A stretch of DNA of 64,000 nucleotides from Allorhizobium paknamense (lineage in GTDB: Bacteria > Pseudomonadota > Alphaproteobacteria > Rhizobiales > Rhizobiaceae), in contig NZ_JAUSWH010000016.1 in the NCBI RefSeq assembly GCF_030815125.1, forward strand, positions 1-64,000, given 5' to 3'. This document shows, in pieces, positions 27,017-36,148 of this stretch (its first letter is position 1; each line of letters starts with the position of its first letter). The notes under the pieces were generated by a model. It was not told the origin of the DNA and made no database searches. It saw only the letters and a list, made by a program, of their open reading frames with translations. The position numbers and the translations under genes were made by a program.

Positions 27017-27853
27017 TCAGGAGACTTTGAGGGCTCTTACATAGCCGGCAGTTTCATGGGCATGAACGCGGGTGAACCTGATCAACTGATCAAAATGACG
27101 CTGCATTTTCCGAATGGAATCGGTGTTATTGAGGACAAGATACATTCCACCCACGAAAATCGCCGCCCGCTGAGAGCCGAAGATCGTATAGGGAACCGAA
27201 AACCGCTCCTTTTCAGCAAACAGAAATAGACGAAATGAAGGATAGAGTTCGGTGATCAGGTCTGCCATGTGTTGCAACTGCTCGGCGCGAACCTCCCGTT
27301 TCAAGCCACTCCACATGCCGCTTCCATGGGCAAACGCTTCCAGCGTCTCCTGCGGCATGCAGACTTCCATGTCAGTGCCAGGTTGACGGTTGTAGTCGAG
27401 ACGGAAGGCGGTTTCGCTTGCTTGCGCCCTTACGCTTTGATGAGCGCTTTCGGCCTCAAATGCAATGATTTGCGGAGTGCGAAGCAGATCCGGAATGCGG
27501 GCCGGAACATAGCGTATCTTGGAGCCCGTCGCCTCCGCATGCCATTTCATCAGCAGCGTGTCGGTATAATCTTCCCCACCTTCCTCTATCTCGAAGCTCG
27601 GGCGCAACTCCCCTGTCAGCCCCGGATCGTGCGAGATGCCGAGAAGCCAGTCCAGTGAGACTGAATGACGTTCTGCGATATTGAGCAGTGTTTCCACCCG
27701 CGGGAGGCGTGCCGAATCGCCCGACAGAAGCTGTGAGAGAGCGGAACGGTCGATGCCAATTCCCGTTGCAAAGGCGGAGTGAGACGAGCCGGAGCGCGTA
27801 ACGAGTTCCATCAGCCTGACACGGAACAGATCAGCAAGAGTCCGCTTGTCCAT
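27017..27853 (-). CDS. XRE-family transcriptional regulator
   Basis: A 278-aa protein with an N-terminal Cro/CI-type helix-turn-helix (about residues 10-75, HSAFATGIGIDRSALSQLLS) and a larger C-terminal region of unknown fold. The start MDKRTLADLF at 27853 follows GGGGTG. It diverges from the desaturase gene across an AT-rich intergenic region and likely regulates the desaturase/PhnD-like pair. The C-terminal region contains no named sensor motif that I recognise. Confidence 0.82.
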   Translation of the reverse strand: MDKRTLADLFRVRLMELVTRSGSSHSAFATGIGIDRSALSQLLSGDSARLPRVETLLNIAERHSVSLDWLLGISHDPGLTGELRPSFEIEEGGEDYTDTLLMKWHAEATGSKIRYVPARIPDLLRTPQIIAFEAESAHQSVRAQASETAFRLDYNRQPGTDMEVCMPQETLEAFAHGSGMWSGLKREVRAEQLQHMADLITELYPSFRLFLFAEKERFSVPYTIFGSQRAAIFVGGMYLVLNNTDSIRKMQRHFDQLIRFTRVHAHETAGYVRALKVS

Positions 27854-27986
27854 AAAACACCCCATTGTTTATAATTATTAACATCTTCTATTTTCTATTA
27901 TCATAATCAACAGTCTGTCACCATACTCTCATTGTGCGCTGCACCCGTTGATGGAACTCTGATTTCCACAATGATCCGGGGGCCGC
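27854..27986. promoter_or_regulatory. AT-rich divergent promoter region
   Basis: 133 bp between the XRE regulator and the desaturase, much more AT-rich than the neighbouring genes (for example TTATAATTATTAA and ATTATCATAAT). It probably holds both promoters and the regulator's site; no exact operator is assigned. Confidence 0.45.
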
Positions 27987-29027
27987 ATGAGCAACTTTTC
28001 TATCGACAGATCAGGCCAGCTTTTCAGACGAAGACGAAGGCGTTCGCTTAAGGTCGAGTGGCCAACGCTTTCGCTGCTGATTGCGTGCTACAGCCTCTGG
28101 GCGGCTGCCGGATACCTGCTTTATCCGGCCTATCCAATCTTTGCGCTGGTTGTGATGGGGGTAGCCGTCGCACTGCATTCGTCGCTACAGCACGAGGTTC
28201 TGCATGGGCATCCCACCCGCAATGCCAGGCTGAATGAAGCGCTCGTCTTCGCGCCGCTCGGTATTTTCTATCCCTATCGCAGCTATAAGCGAACCCATCT
28301 TCAGCATCATGCGGATGAACGCCTGACGGACCCCTTCGACGATCCTGAAAGCTACTACCGCGCCTTGAAAGACTGGGAAACCATGCACGGCCTTTTGAAG
28401 CTCCTCCTGACCTGGAACAATACGATGATTGGCCGGCTGCTGATCGGTCCGCCGTTGATGGTCGTGGGGTTCACGGTGTCCGAATGGCAGAAGATCCTGA
28501 AGGGCGATCGAAAGGTTATCCTCGCCTGGGCGCTGCATCTTGCTGGGCTGCTTCCGACGTTGATGGTCGTATCCTTGCTGTTCGGCATTCCTGTCTGGAT
28601 CTATCTCGGCATCCCCGCCTATCTCGGCATTTCCATCATCGGCATTCGCTCCTACTGCGAGCATCAATGGTCTGAGCAGCCGGACGGACGGACGATTATC
28701 GTTGAAAAGTCAGTTCTTGCCCCGCTCTTTCTCTACAACAACCTGCATTTCGTGCATCATAAGCTTCCGAGCGCGGCCTGGTACAAGCTGCCAGCGCTCT
28801 ATCGCGCCAGACGCGCCGAGTGGCAAAGGATGAATGAGGGCTATGTCTTCGCGAACTATTTCGACGTGTTTCGCGCCTTTGCATTCAGGGCGAAAGAGCC
28901 TGTCGCACACCCCGTATTGAGGCGGAATGACGCCGTTCCCATGGCAGATGTTGCGCCCCAGAAACAGATCGATCTCGCCGATTATGGTCTGTCCGGCATT
29001 GCCGTCCCAACGGATGTGACAGCGTGA
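27987..29027 (+). CDS. Membrane fatty acid desaturase family protein
   Basis: A 346-aa integral membrane di-iron enzyme. All three histidine boxes are present: H69-x3-H73-G-H75, H104-LQ-HH108 and H254-FV-HH258, separated by hydrophobic segments. An arginine-rich N-terminus (RRRRRR near 14-19) is cytoplasmic. Family members desaturate or hydroxylate acyl chains, or act on small lipids and carotenoids. The stop overlaps the start of the PhnD-like gene (GTGA), so they are co-translated. Whether the substrate is a phospholipid acyl chain is not known. Confidence 0.88.
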   Translation: MSNFSIDRSGQLFRRRRRRSLKVEWPTLSLLIACYSLWAAAGYLLYPAYPIFALVVMGVAVALHSSLQHEVLHGHPTRNARLNEALVFAPLGIFYPYRSYKRTHLQHHADERLTDPFDDPESYYRALKDWETMHGLLKLLLTWNNTMIGRLLIGPPLMVVGFTVSEWQKILKGDRKVILAWALHLAGLLPTLMVVSLLFGIPVWIYLGIPAYLGISIIGIRSYCEHQWSEQPDGRTIIVEKSVLAPLFLYNNLHFVHHKLPSAAWYKLPALYRARRAEWQRMNEGYVFANYFDVFRAFAFRAKEPVAHPVLRRNDAVPMADVAPQKQIDLADYGLSGIAVPTDVTA

Positions 29028-29794
29028 GATGGATCGCCGCCCTTCCGATGTATGACTGGCCGGAATTGCGTGCCGAAACCGATGCGGCATGGGCGAGCAT
29101 GCGTGCTCGCTTCATCGCGCATGGCATTGATGCGCCTGAGCATCTCGTTCGGCGCAACGGCGATATGCCGCCCGTTCCTGGTGGCATTTGCAGCGATGAC
29201 GGGGCGATCATCGCGCCCGATCCGGCAGTGCTTGCTCCGGACGAGCTCGATCTGGACGTCCTGTGGCGCCATCCCGCGCTCCTGATCTCCAGCACCTGCT
29301 GGGGGCCGATGGAGCTTGGACTGAAAAAGCATGTCCAGGTCATCGGTCAGAGCGACTATGATGGCATCGAAGGCGGAGCCGGTACCTTCTATTCCAGCGC
29401 CATCATTAGCAGGCGAGGGCAGGGGTGGACCACCGCCGCCGCGCCGGAGACCGGAGAGGCGATCCTGCGGCTTAATGTCTTTCGGCGACGAAAACTGGCC
29501 TTCAATGAGTATCGGTCTATGTCCGGTTATCTGGCCTTGAAGCGCGATCTGGAAGCGATTGGCGAAAGTCTCAACATATTTGCCGAACTGATCGAAACCG
29601 GTGCACATCGCAGTTCTGTGGTCGCCGTTGCCCGAGGTGACGCGGACTTCGCCGCCATCGACTGCAGATCCTGGATGCTGGCTGAACGATATGAGCCTGC
29701 CGCGAAGGATCTACATATCGTCGGATGGACGGCACGACGCAAAGGCCTGCCTTTTATTCGTGCCAAGGGCATCGATCTTGAATTTCCGATGTAG
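29024..29794 (+). CDS. PhnD-like phosphate/phosphonate-binding protein
   Basis: A 256-aa protein resembling phosphate/phosphite/phosphonate substrate-binding proteins (ALPMYDWPELRAETDAAW at the start, HPALLISSTCWGPMELG in the middle, then the family-like YYSS/TFYSSAIISR segment). It has a GTG start overlapping the desaturase stop. No signal peptide is visible and no ABC permease or ATPase gene is next to it, so it may be a cytoplasmic binding protein or enzyme-like paralogue linked to the desaturase rather than an importer subunit. Confidence 0.72.
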   Translation: MRWIAALPMYDWPELRAETDAAWASMRARFIAHGIDAPEHLVRRNGDMPPVPGGICSDDGAIIAPDPAVLAPDELDLDVLWRHPALLISSTCWGPMELGLKKHVQVIGQSDYDGIEGGAGTFYSSAIISRRGQGWTTAAAPETGEAILRLNVFRRRKLAFNEYRSMSGYLALKRDLEAIGESLNIFAELIETGAHRSSVVAVARGDADFAAIDCRSWMLAERYEPAAKDLHIVGWTARRKGLPFIRAKGIDLEFPM

Positions 29795-29809
29795 CAGAGC
29801 TGGCCCCGG

Positions 29810-31297
29810 TTACTGCGTGGGCGCTTGTCGAGACAAGAGCGACCGGGTCTTTTCCATGTCGGATGCGATCGGCCGGTCATCCGAGTAATGGCCGATATGC
29901 GAGCGAAGCAGGCTGTAAACTGCGTCCGTGCCGGATGCGCGCTGGTCTTCCTTGTTGAGGAAATCATGCGCCTGAGTGGCTGCCATCCATTCGATCGCGA
30001 GAATATATTCGGCGTTATCCAAAACAGCGAGAAGCTTGTTGGCTGCGGCAGTCGGGTGCGCGAGAAAATCTTCCTGCAGGGCTGACGTCAGGCCGCCATC
30101 CGTGGAGGCCGGTGCCGCAAGCCGACGGTTCTCATTGGCCAGAGCGGCAGCGGTATATTGTGCAATCATGAACCCGGAATGGCTTCCGGGATCGGAGGCA
30201 AGGAAGGGCGGCAGCCCGCTCACCAGCGGGTTGACGAGTCGGTCGATCCGTCGCTCGCTCATTGCTGCAATCTGCGTGATCGCGATGGCAAGAGCATCGG
30301 TGGCCTGACCAAGGGCGGGAGCCACCGCATGCGCTTGCGACCAGACATGCGGTTCTGCGGGTGTCCCGGACACCGCTGGATTGTCGGTGACGGAGGCCAG
30401 TTCGCGATCCACAACGGCGGCGCAATTGGCAAAAACGTCGCGGGCCGCGCCATGCACATGGGGAATGGAGCGCAGGCTGAGAGCATCCTGGGTGCGCTTG
30501 CCTTGCGCGGCTGCGATCAGGCCGCTGCCATCCAGGCGAGCCCGAAGGGCAGCGCCGACAGCGGCAATACCCTCCGAGGCCCGGAGCGACAGAACGGCAT
30601 CGCTGAAGGCAGGCATCTGGCAACCGATCGCCTCGAGAGTGAGCGCGGCAATGGCGTCCGCCCATTCCAGCAGATGAGCGGCGCGGTCGAGAGCGACACT
30701 GGAAAGGCCTGTGGCGCAAGCCGTGCCGTTGACCAGGCTGAGGCCTTCTTTTGCCTCTAGAACGAGCGGCTCAAGGCCGATTGCAGCCAGAGCCTCCCTT
30801 CCATGAAATGCCTTGTCGCCTATACGGGCCGAGCCCTCACCGATCAAGACCAGCGCGGTATGAGCATTGTGCGTGAGATATCCGGCGGACCCGCGTGAGG
30901 GCATGTCGGGAATGCAGTCCCGTTCGAGAAAGGCCGTGAGATGATGGATAATCTCTTTGCGCACCCCGGAATAGCCATGGGCGAAATTGGCGATTTGAGC
31001 CGCGATGATGGCGCGCACGTGACTGCGGGGAAGAAGCGGGCCGATGCCGCAGGCATGGCTGAGAATGATACTGCGTGAGAGCTTGCCCTGCGCAGCGCGA
31101 TCGACCACCGTATCCGACAAGGCGCCGACGCCGGTGGTGATGCCATAGGCGCGGATGCCGTGTTCGACGATGCTTTCCACGATCCGGCGGGCGTTTTCGA
31201 TGCGGGCGAGAGCGTTTTCAGAAAGGGTAAGGCCAGCATTTTTGCTGACCTTGGCCACGTCCTGCCAAGTCAGCCTGTCATCCAGCAACACGGTCAT
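29810..31297 (-). CDS. HutH-like aromatic amino acid lyase homologue
   Basis: A 495-aa protein with the fold and length of histidine ammonia-lyase. In the catalytic loop the alignment with HutH is gapless, but the Ala-Ser-Gly that forms the MIO cofactor reads Ser137-Ala138-Gly139 followed by Tyr (GSAGYLTHNAH). Other active-site segments are also changed (YGITTGVG for YGVNTGFG; QDALSLR for QDPYSLR). The activity may differ from histidine deamination or be lost. It is the last gene of an OpuC-type importer/HutC-like operon. The ATG at 31297 follows AGGAAG. Confidence 0.8.
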   Translation of the reverse strand: MTVLLDDRLTWQDVAKVSKNAGLTLSENALARIENARRIVESIVEHGIRAYGITTGVGALSDTVVDRAAQGKLSRSIILSHACGIGPLLPRSHVRAIIAAQIANFAHGYSGVRKEIIHHLTAFLERDCIPDMPSRGSAGYLTHNAHTALVLIGEGSARIGDKAFHGREALAAIGLEPLVLEAKEGLSLVNGTACATGLSSVALDRAAHLLEWADAIAALTLEAIGCQMPAFSDAVLSLRASEGIAAVGAALRARLDGSGLIAAAQGKRTQDALSLRSIPHVHGAARDVFANCAAVVDRELASVTDNPAVSGTPAEPHVWSQAHAVAPALGQATDALAIAITQIAAMSERRIDRLVNPLVSGLPPFLASDPGSHSGFMIAQYTAAALANENRRLAAPASTDGGLTSALQEDFLAHPTAAANKLLAVLDNAEYILAIEWMAATQAHDFLNKEDQRASGTDAVYSLLRSHIGHYSDDRPIASDMEKTRSLLSRQAPTQ

Positions 31298-31366
31298 CAG
31301 GGCTTCCTGCTCTTCAAAAAAGGTGGGCGATATCACCGGACTCGGGAGCGAACACGGCCCTGGCGA

Positions 31367-32107
31367 TCAGGTGCTGTAAAGGCGATAGCGGCTTCCAGGG
31401 TAGAGCAGACGAACCGAGGAAATCACGCCGGCTTCGGACCAGGTTCGGCGCCGAACGAGAAGGCAGGGCTCGGTCTTGGCAATTGCCAGCAGCTTGTACT
31501 CCCATGGCTGTGCTGTCACCGCCTCGATATGCTGCTCGGCCCGGACAATCGGCGCGACGGCCGTGAGATAACCGTTCGGCGTCGTCTTGACGAAGTCCTG
31601 ATCGATATAGTCTGGGACGATCGCGTGATTGACGAAACGATCCTCGATCTGCATCGGAATGGAATCTTCGGCGTGTACGATCACCGAATGCGAAACCGGG
31701 CTGCCGATCTCGATGGCAAGCGCCTCTGCGAGATCCGCGTCGCAGGTCTCCATCCGCAGCATGATCACGCTTGCCGTGTGGACGCCGCCATTGCGGGTGA
31801 TCTCGTCGGCAATATTCGGAACGCTTTGAAACTGGGAGGTGCGCTTCTTGCTGGCAACAAAGGAGCCCTTGCCTTGCACGCGGACCACGAAACCTTCATC
31901 CGCCAATTCGCGTAACGCCCGGTTGGCGGTCATGCGGCTCACGCCCAGGAGTTCAACCAGTTCGTTTTCGGACGGGACTCTATGGCCGACCGCCCACTCG
32001 CCGGTTTCGACACGGCTTCGAACATAATCCTTGAGCGTGACGTAAAGCGGCTTTTCGGATGCCTGCCCGTCCGGACCCTTTTCGACCTGTTTCTCTACCG
32101 TTTGCAT
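31367..32107 (-). CDS. GntR/HutC-family transcriptional regulator
   Basis: A 246-aa regulator with an N-terminal GntR winged helix (WAVGHRVPSENELVELLGVS and RMTANRALRELADEGFV) and a C-terminal UTRA ligand-binding domain ending RLLYPGSRYRL, the HutC layout. HutC represses hut genes and is released by urocanate. Start MQTVEKQ at 32107 follows GGGAG; upstream sequence in frame has no RBS. It sits between the importer and the lyase homologue, and probably controls this operon. Confidence 0.87.
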   Translation of the reverse strand: MQTVEKQVEKGPDGQASEKPLYVTLKDYVRSRVETGEWAVGHRVPSENELVELLGVSRMTANRALRELADEGFVVRVQGKGSFVASKKRTSQFQSVPNIADEITRNGGVHTASVIMLRMETCDADLAEALAIEIGSPVSHSVIVHAEDSIPMQIEDRFVNHAIVPDYIDQDFVKTTPNGYLTAVAPIVRAEQHIEAVTAQPWEYKLLAIAKTEPCLLVRRRTWSEAGVISSVRLLYPGSRYRLYST

Positions 32108-32199
32108 GGGGCTCCCAAAAGCGAACGACCGCAATTCGTCATCCGACGCAGACCGAATGCGTGTGCGGGTATGGTTAGTGCCATACCCGCACACTGCAA

Positions 32200-33114
32200 T
32201 CAGTTCAATTTATGTTGCGTCAGCCATTCTTCGGCAACCACATCGAAGCTGTCGTGATTGGCCAGGCGGCCGTTCATGACAACAAGATCCTTGGTGGTCA
32301 ATGCTGCCGACACGGCGTCCAGCGTTTTCGTCACCATGTCGTTCACTTTCGCCTTGGCCATCACCGGGACGATGTTCTGGGCCGGGAAGAGGTTCTTGAT
32401 GTCCTCGAGAATGATGAGATCGTTGGCGGCGATGGCAGGGTCCGTCGAGAACAGGTTTGCGGCCTGAACCTGATCGTTCATCAGTGCCGACAGCGTCAAC
32501 GGGCCGCCGACATCAAGCGACTTGAACGACTTGAACTCAAGTCCGTAGAGAGTCTTCAAGCCGATGATGCCTTCCTTGCGGGTCTTCCACTCGGGTGGGC
32601 CGCCGAGCACCAGCTTGGAAGCGACCGGCGCGAGGTCCGCGATGGTCTTCAGCTTGTATTTCTCTGCCGTGGCGCGGGTAACCGCAACGCCATCGGAATC
32701 CTGAGCCGCGGAAGGTGTCAGCATCACGACACCCTGGGGCAGCGCCTTTTTCAGGGCCGCAGCCACGTCTTCCGGCGAGTGCGCCGTTGCACTCTTGTCG
32801 AGATAGCTGAGCGTCGCTCCGGTATATTCGGGCAGGAGGTCGATGGATCCGTCGAGAAGTGCCGGCATGTAAACCTCGCGGCTGCCGATATTCAGCTTGG
32901 TTTCCGTCTTGATGCCCTTCGCGGCAAGCGCCTTGGCATAAATGGTTGCCAGAAGCTGGCTTTCGGGGAAGTCGGCTGAGCCGACGATGACGGTGGTCGT
33001 GTCCGTCCGCGCGGCCGGAGCAGCGCCGAGCGGATCGGTCTGGGCAAGCGTTGTGGTGGCAGAAAGCACCGTCAGCGCCAACGCGCCAGCCGCTCTCAAT
33101 ATCTTGAAGGCCAT
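32200..33114 (-). CDS. OsmF/OpuCC-type ABC substrate-binding protein
   Basis: A 304-aa binding protein of the OpuAC/ProX-like family used for glycine betaine, choline or carnitine. It has a Sec signal peptide (MAFKILRAAGALALTVLSAT, cleavage near LAQ) and the family segments IVGSADFPESQLLATIYAKA and DLLPEYTGATLSYL. It follows two permeases and a CBS-containing ATPase on the minus strand. The nearby lyase homologue and HutC-like regulator suggest histidine, a histidine derivative or a betaine as ligand. Confidence 0.87.
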   Translation of the reverse strand: MAFKILRAAGALALTVLSATTTLAQTDPLGAAPAARTDTTTVIVGSADFPESQLLATIYAKALAAKGIKTETKLNIGSREVYMPALLDGSIDLLPEYTGATLSYLDKSATAHSPEDVAAALKKALPQGVVMLTPSAAQDSDGVAVTRATAEKYKLKTIADLAPVASKLVLGGPPEWKTRKEGIIGLKTLYGLEFKSFKSLDVGGPLTLSALMNDQVQAANLFSTDPAIAANDLIILEDIKNLFPAQNIVPVMAKAKVNDMVTKTLDAVSAALTTKDLVVMNGRLANHDSFDVVAEEWLTQHKLN

Positions 33115-33171
33115 GCAAGCTACTCCTTTGGGTTTGGAATGAAATGCGGTTTTGGGTGATGCGTGGTTCGT

Positions 33172-33843
33172 TCAGACGCGTCGCGTCAGTCCCGGTGAGA
33201 CGGTCAGCCTTGAAATGATCCCGATGATGAGGTCAACGATCAGTGCCAGCGCGCCGACCAGAACGGCGCCTGCCGCCATCTGATAATAGTCATTCTGTGC
33301 GCGCCCATCGATGATGAGACGCCCGAGCCCGCCAAGCGAGACATAAGCGGCAATGGTAGCCGTTGAGATGATCTGCAGCGTCGCGCTGCGCAGCCCTGAG
33401 AAAATCAGCGGCAGGGCGCATGGCAGTTCCACATCGAAAAGGATATCGAGAGGCCGTTTTCCCATGCCACGCGCCGCATCCACCGCCGCTGGATCAACGG
33501 CGGCGACACCCGCATAGGCCCCGCTCATGATCGGCGGCACGGCAAGAAGCACCAGAACGATGATGCTCGGCACGATGAATGCCATGTCCGACGCAAAGAC
33601 AGGCCCGAACAGGATGACCAGGAGCACGATCAGTCCAAGGCTCGGAAGAGCACGGAGCGCATTGGCAAGCCCTGCGATAAGAACCACGCCACGGCCTGTG
33701 TGTCCGACATAAAGGCCGATCGGCAGGCCGATCATGCATGAGAAGAAAAGCGCAAGCCCGCTATAGATCAGATGCTGGACGACAAGGGCGAAGACGCCAT
33801 CTGTTCCGGTCCAATGGGTCGGGTCTGAAAACCATGCAATCAT
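33172..33843 (-). CDS. OpuC-type ABC permease
   Basis: A 223-aa inner-membrane permease with five to six hydrophobic segments and the EAA-type loop DAARGMGKRPLDILFDVELP (about residues 122-141). It overlaps the other permease gene upstream by four bases (ATGA). It forms the membrane channel of the importer with the 33840-34490 product. Confidence 0.9.
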   Translation of the reverse strand: MIAWFSDPTHWTGTDGVFALVVQHLIYSGLALFFSCMIGLPIGLYVGHTGRGVVLIAGLANALRALPSLGLIVLLVILFGPVFASDMAFIVPSIIVLVLLAVPPIMSGAYAGVAAVDPAAVDAARGMGKRPLDILFDVELPCALPLIFSGLRSATLQIISTATIAAYVSLGGLGRLIIDGRAQNDYYQMAAGAVLVGALALIVDLIIGIISRLTVSPGLTRRV

Positions 33844-34490
33844 CGCTCAGCACCTCTCGGCTGCCATGGTGTGATGCGCCGCGTGACAAACAGCACGATC
33901 CCGTCCAGCAGTGCCGCGAGCAGCACGCACAGAAAGATCCCGGCGAGAATCGGCGTCAGGAACCGCAGTTGAAGTCCTTGTGTAAACAGCAGGCCGAGCT
34001 GCGGTGTTCCGACAAGGGCTGCGACTGAGACGATGCTGACATTGGACACCACGGCGACACGCAAGCCCGCCGCAATCACGGGAACGGCAAGGGGAAGCTC
34101 GACGAGAAGCAGCCTTGGGAGTGTGCGGTAGCCCATGGCATTGGCTGCCTGAATCACATCGGATGGCACGGACTGAAGACCGTCATGAACAGTGCGTACC
34201 AGAAGCGCAAGGGCGTAAATCGTGAGTGCCACGACGACATTCAGCGGATCGAGAATGCGTGTGCCGAGAACAAGCGGCAAGAGGACGAAGAGCGCGAGTG
34301 ATGGAATGGTGTAGAAGAGCCCGGTTGCGCCAAGCATGGCGGAGCGGAAAAATCCGGCGCGTTGTGCCATCCAACCGAGGGGCAAGGCCAGTACCAGACC
34401 GATAAAGACTGGAATGACGGAAAGTCCGAGGTGCCAGAAGAACAGTTCGGCAATCCGGCCCGATTCACGATAGAGCCAGTCGAACCTCAT
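33840..34490 (-). CDS. OpuC-type ABC permease
   Basis: A 216-aa permease starting MRFDWLYRESGRIAELFFWH, with the loop ANAMGYRTLPRLLLVELPLA. The start at 34490 overlaps the ATPase stop (ATGA); a longer in-frame ORF upstream lies inside the ATPase gene and is out of frame with it. It is the second channel subunit of the importer. Confidence 0.9.
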   Translation of the reverse strand: MRFDWLYRESGRIAELFFWHLGLSVIPVFIGLVLALPLGWMAQRAGFFRSAMLGATGLFYTIPSLALFVLLPLVLGTRILDPLNVVVALTIYALALLVRTVHDGLQSVPSDVIQAANAMGYRTLPRLLLVELPLAVPVIAAGLRVAVVSNVSIVSVAALVGTPQLGLLFTQGLQLRFLTPILAGIFLCVLLAALLDGIVLFVTRRITPWQPRGAER

Positions 34491-35602
34491 GGGCGCGCTC
34501 CAAGCCGTCCGGTACGAGCAGCCTCGATTGCTGCTGCTACGTGGGACAGTGTCACCGTGCCGATCAATTCGCCAGCCGGCCCGACGATCACACCGCGACC
34601 GGATGGGGAGCTGAGTGCTGCATCGAGGACATGGCGCAGGCTGCTGCCTTCGACCGCAAGCGTCCCGCTGAGATTGAGGTCGCCGTTCCGCAACGGGTTT
34701 TTTACACCCTCGACATCCGCCCATCCAAGGGGACGGTTCTGCTCGTCGGCGACAAGGACCCATCGGTCAGTCGCAATCTGACGAAGGGTTTCGGGAGTGG
34801 CGCCGAGAGCCACTGTCGGCTCCTTGCCCAAACGCACACCCTCATGGTTGAATTCGGCAAAGCCCAGGATGCGATAACCGCGATCACGGCCTATGAAATC
34901 TGCGACAAAATCGTCGGCGGGCCTTGCCAGCAGTTCCTGGGGAGAAGCCATCTGGGCCAGTGTGCCTCCGGTGCGCAGAACGGCCACCTGATCGCCGAGC
35001 TTCAAAGCCTCGTCGATATCATGCGTGACCATGATGATCGTCTTGCCGATCTCTCGCTGCAGCCTCAGAAATTCGTCCTGCAACTGGCCACGCACCACCG
35101 GGTCTACAGCGCTGAAAGGCTCATCCATCAGCATGAACTTGGGATCGGACGCCAAGGCGCGGGCGACGCCAACGCGCTGCTGCTGACCGCCGGAAAGCTG
35201 CCATGGGTACCGATCGGCAAATGCTGAGGAAAGTCCGACGCGCTCCAGGAGATCATGCGCGATGCGAAGCGCGGTTTGCTTGGGCATGCCGTTCAGCCGC
35301 GCAGTCGTCGCAATATTATGGACAACTGTCCGATGCGGGAAGAGACCGGCGTTTTGAATAACATAGCCGATCTTGCGGCGAAGCAACGCAACATCCATCA
35401 CGTCCGTCGGTTCACCATCCAGAAGAATTCTACCCGAAGAGGGGGTGATCAGCCGGTTGATCATCCGCAGTGATGTCGTCTTGCCGCAGCCGGATGGGCC
35501 AACGAAAATGGTCAGCTTGCCGCTCGGTGCCGTCAGCGACAGGTCATCGACAGCCGTCGTCGGCCCGGAATAGTGCTTGCTGACGTGATCGAATGTTATC
35601 AT
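34487..35602 (-). CDS. OpuCA/ProV-type ABC ATP-binding protein
   Basis: A 371-aa ATPase with Walker A GPSGCGKT (residues 35-42), signature LSGGQQQRVGVARAL, Walker B KFMLMDEP, and a C-terminal region of about 120 residues that looks like tandem CBS domains (ending GRGVIVGPAGELIGTVTLSH). CBS domains in this family sense ionic strength or nucleotides and gate transport. Start MITFDHV at 35602 follows AGGGGAC. It is the first gene of the minus-strand importer/lyase operon. Confidence 0.9.
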   Translation of the reverse strand: MITFDHVSKHYSGPTTAVDDLSLTAPSGKLTIFVGPSGCGKTTSLRMINRLITPSSGRILLDGEPTDVMDVALLRRKIGYVIQNAGLFPHRTVVHNIATTARLNGMPKQTALRIAHDLLERVGLSSAFADRYPWQLSGGQQQRVGVARALASDPKFMLMDEPFSAVDPVVRGQLQDEFLRLQREIGKTIIMVTHDIDEALKLGDQVAVLRTGGTLAQMASPQELLARPADDFVADFIGRDRGYRILGFAEFNHEGVRLGKEPTVALGATPETLRQIATDRWVLVADEQNRPLGWADVEGVKNPLRNGDLNLSGTLAVEGSSLRHVLDAALSSPSGRGVIVGPAGELIGTVTLSHVAAAIEAARTGRLGARP

Positions 35603-36148
35603 AGGCACAGTCCCCTTATTGTCCGGCAGCGGTATCGGCCTCAAATCCGGTGCCGTAGTTGTCTATACAAGCACGAAGGAGAAGGGAGTGCAAGCCGGGT
35701 TGCTTAAGGAATCTCCAAAACTCGCTGGTGATTAAAACTTATGCGATTGTTGGCGTGTCGGAGTGCGCAATCAGACGAGCGGCAAGTCACCGACTTGCTA
35801 AAGGATAAATGCTCTAGGAACTGGCGACTAAGATGCGAAATCCGTTGCCTAGGCCAAGCGCCCTTATCGACGTTGTGGCACTCCTCGCCCAGAATCTCGA
35901 TACCACACCCGCGTGACTGAGGTGCAGGAAAGGCCTCTTCGCTGCTAAGCGAAATGGTTGCAACAGAGCCCGCGTTCAAAACTCACAAAATGCATTTGAG
36001 GGTTGCATCCTTGGTCTAATAATGCAAGAATTGGTACTGTATTTCCTAATTTACACTCACCCTAATAAAAATAATTTCTAATTTACAGAACAATATCGAT
36101 AGTTTGTAATTATAATTATAATACACATTTATTTTGCATAGGTCTAGA
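35603..36148. promoter_or_regulatory. AT-rich boundary and promoter region of the PKS cluster
   Basis: 546 bp between the importer operon and the first megasynthase gene. The right-hand 130 bp is strikingly AT-rich, with overlapping TATAAT-like boxes at 36111-36116 and 36117-36122; no well-spaced -35 was fixed. A 91-codon minus-strand ORF (35704-35979) has no recognisable domain and is not called. This is the likely left edge of the biosynthetic cluster and its main promoter. Confidence 0.5.

Noticed and set aside
35704-35979. 91-codon minus-strand ORF near the cluster edge
   Set aside because: No domain, no clear RBS and no similarity I can recognise; not enough to call a gene.
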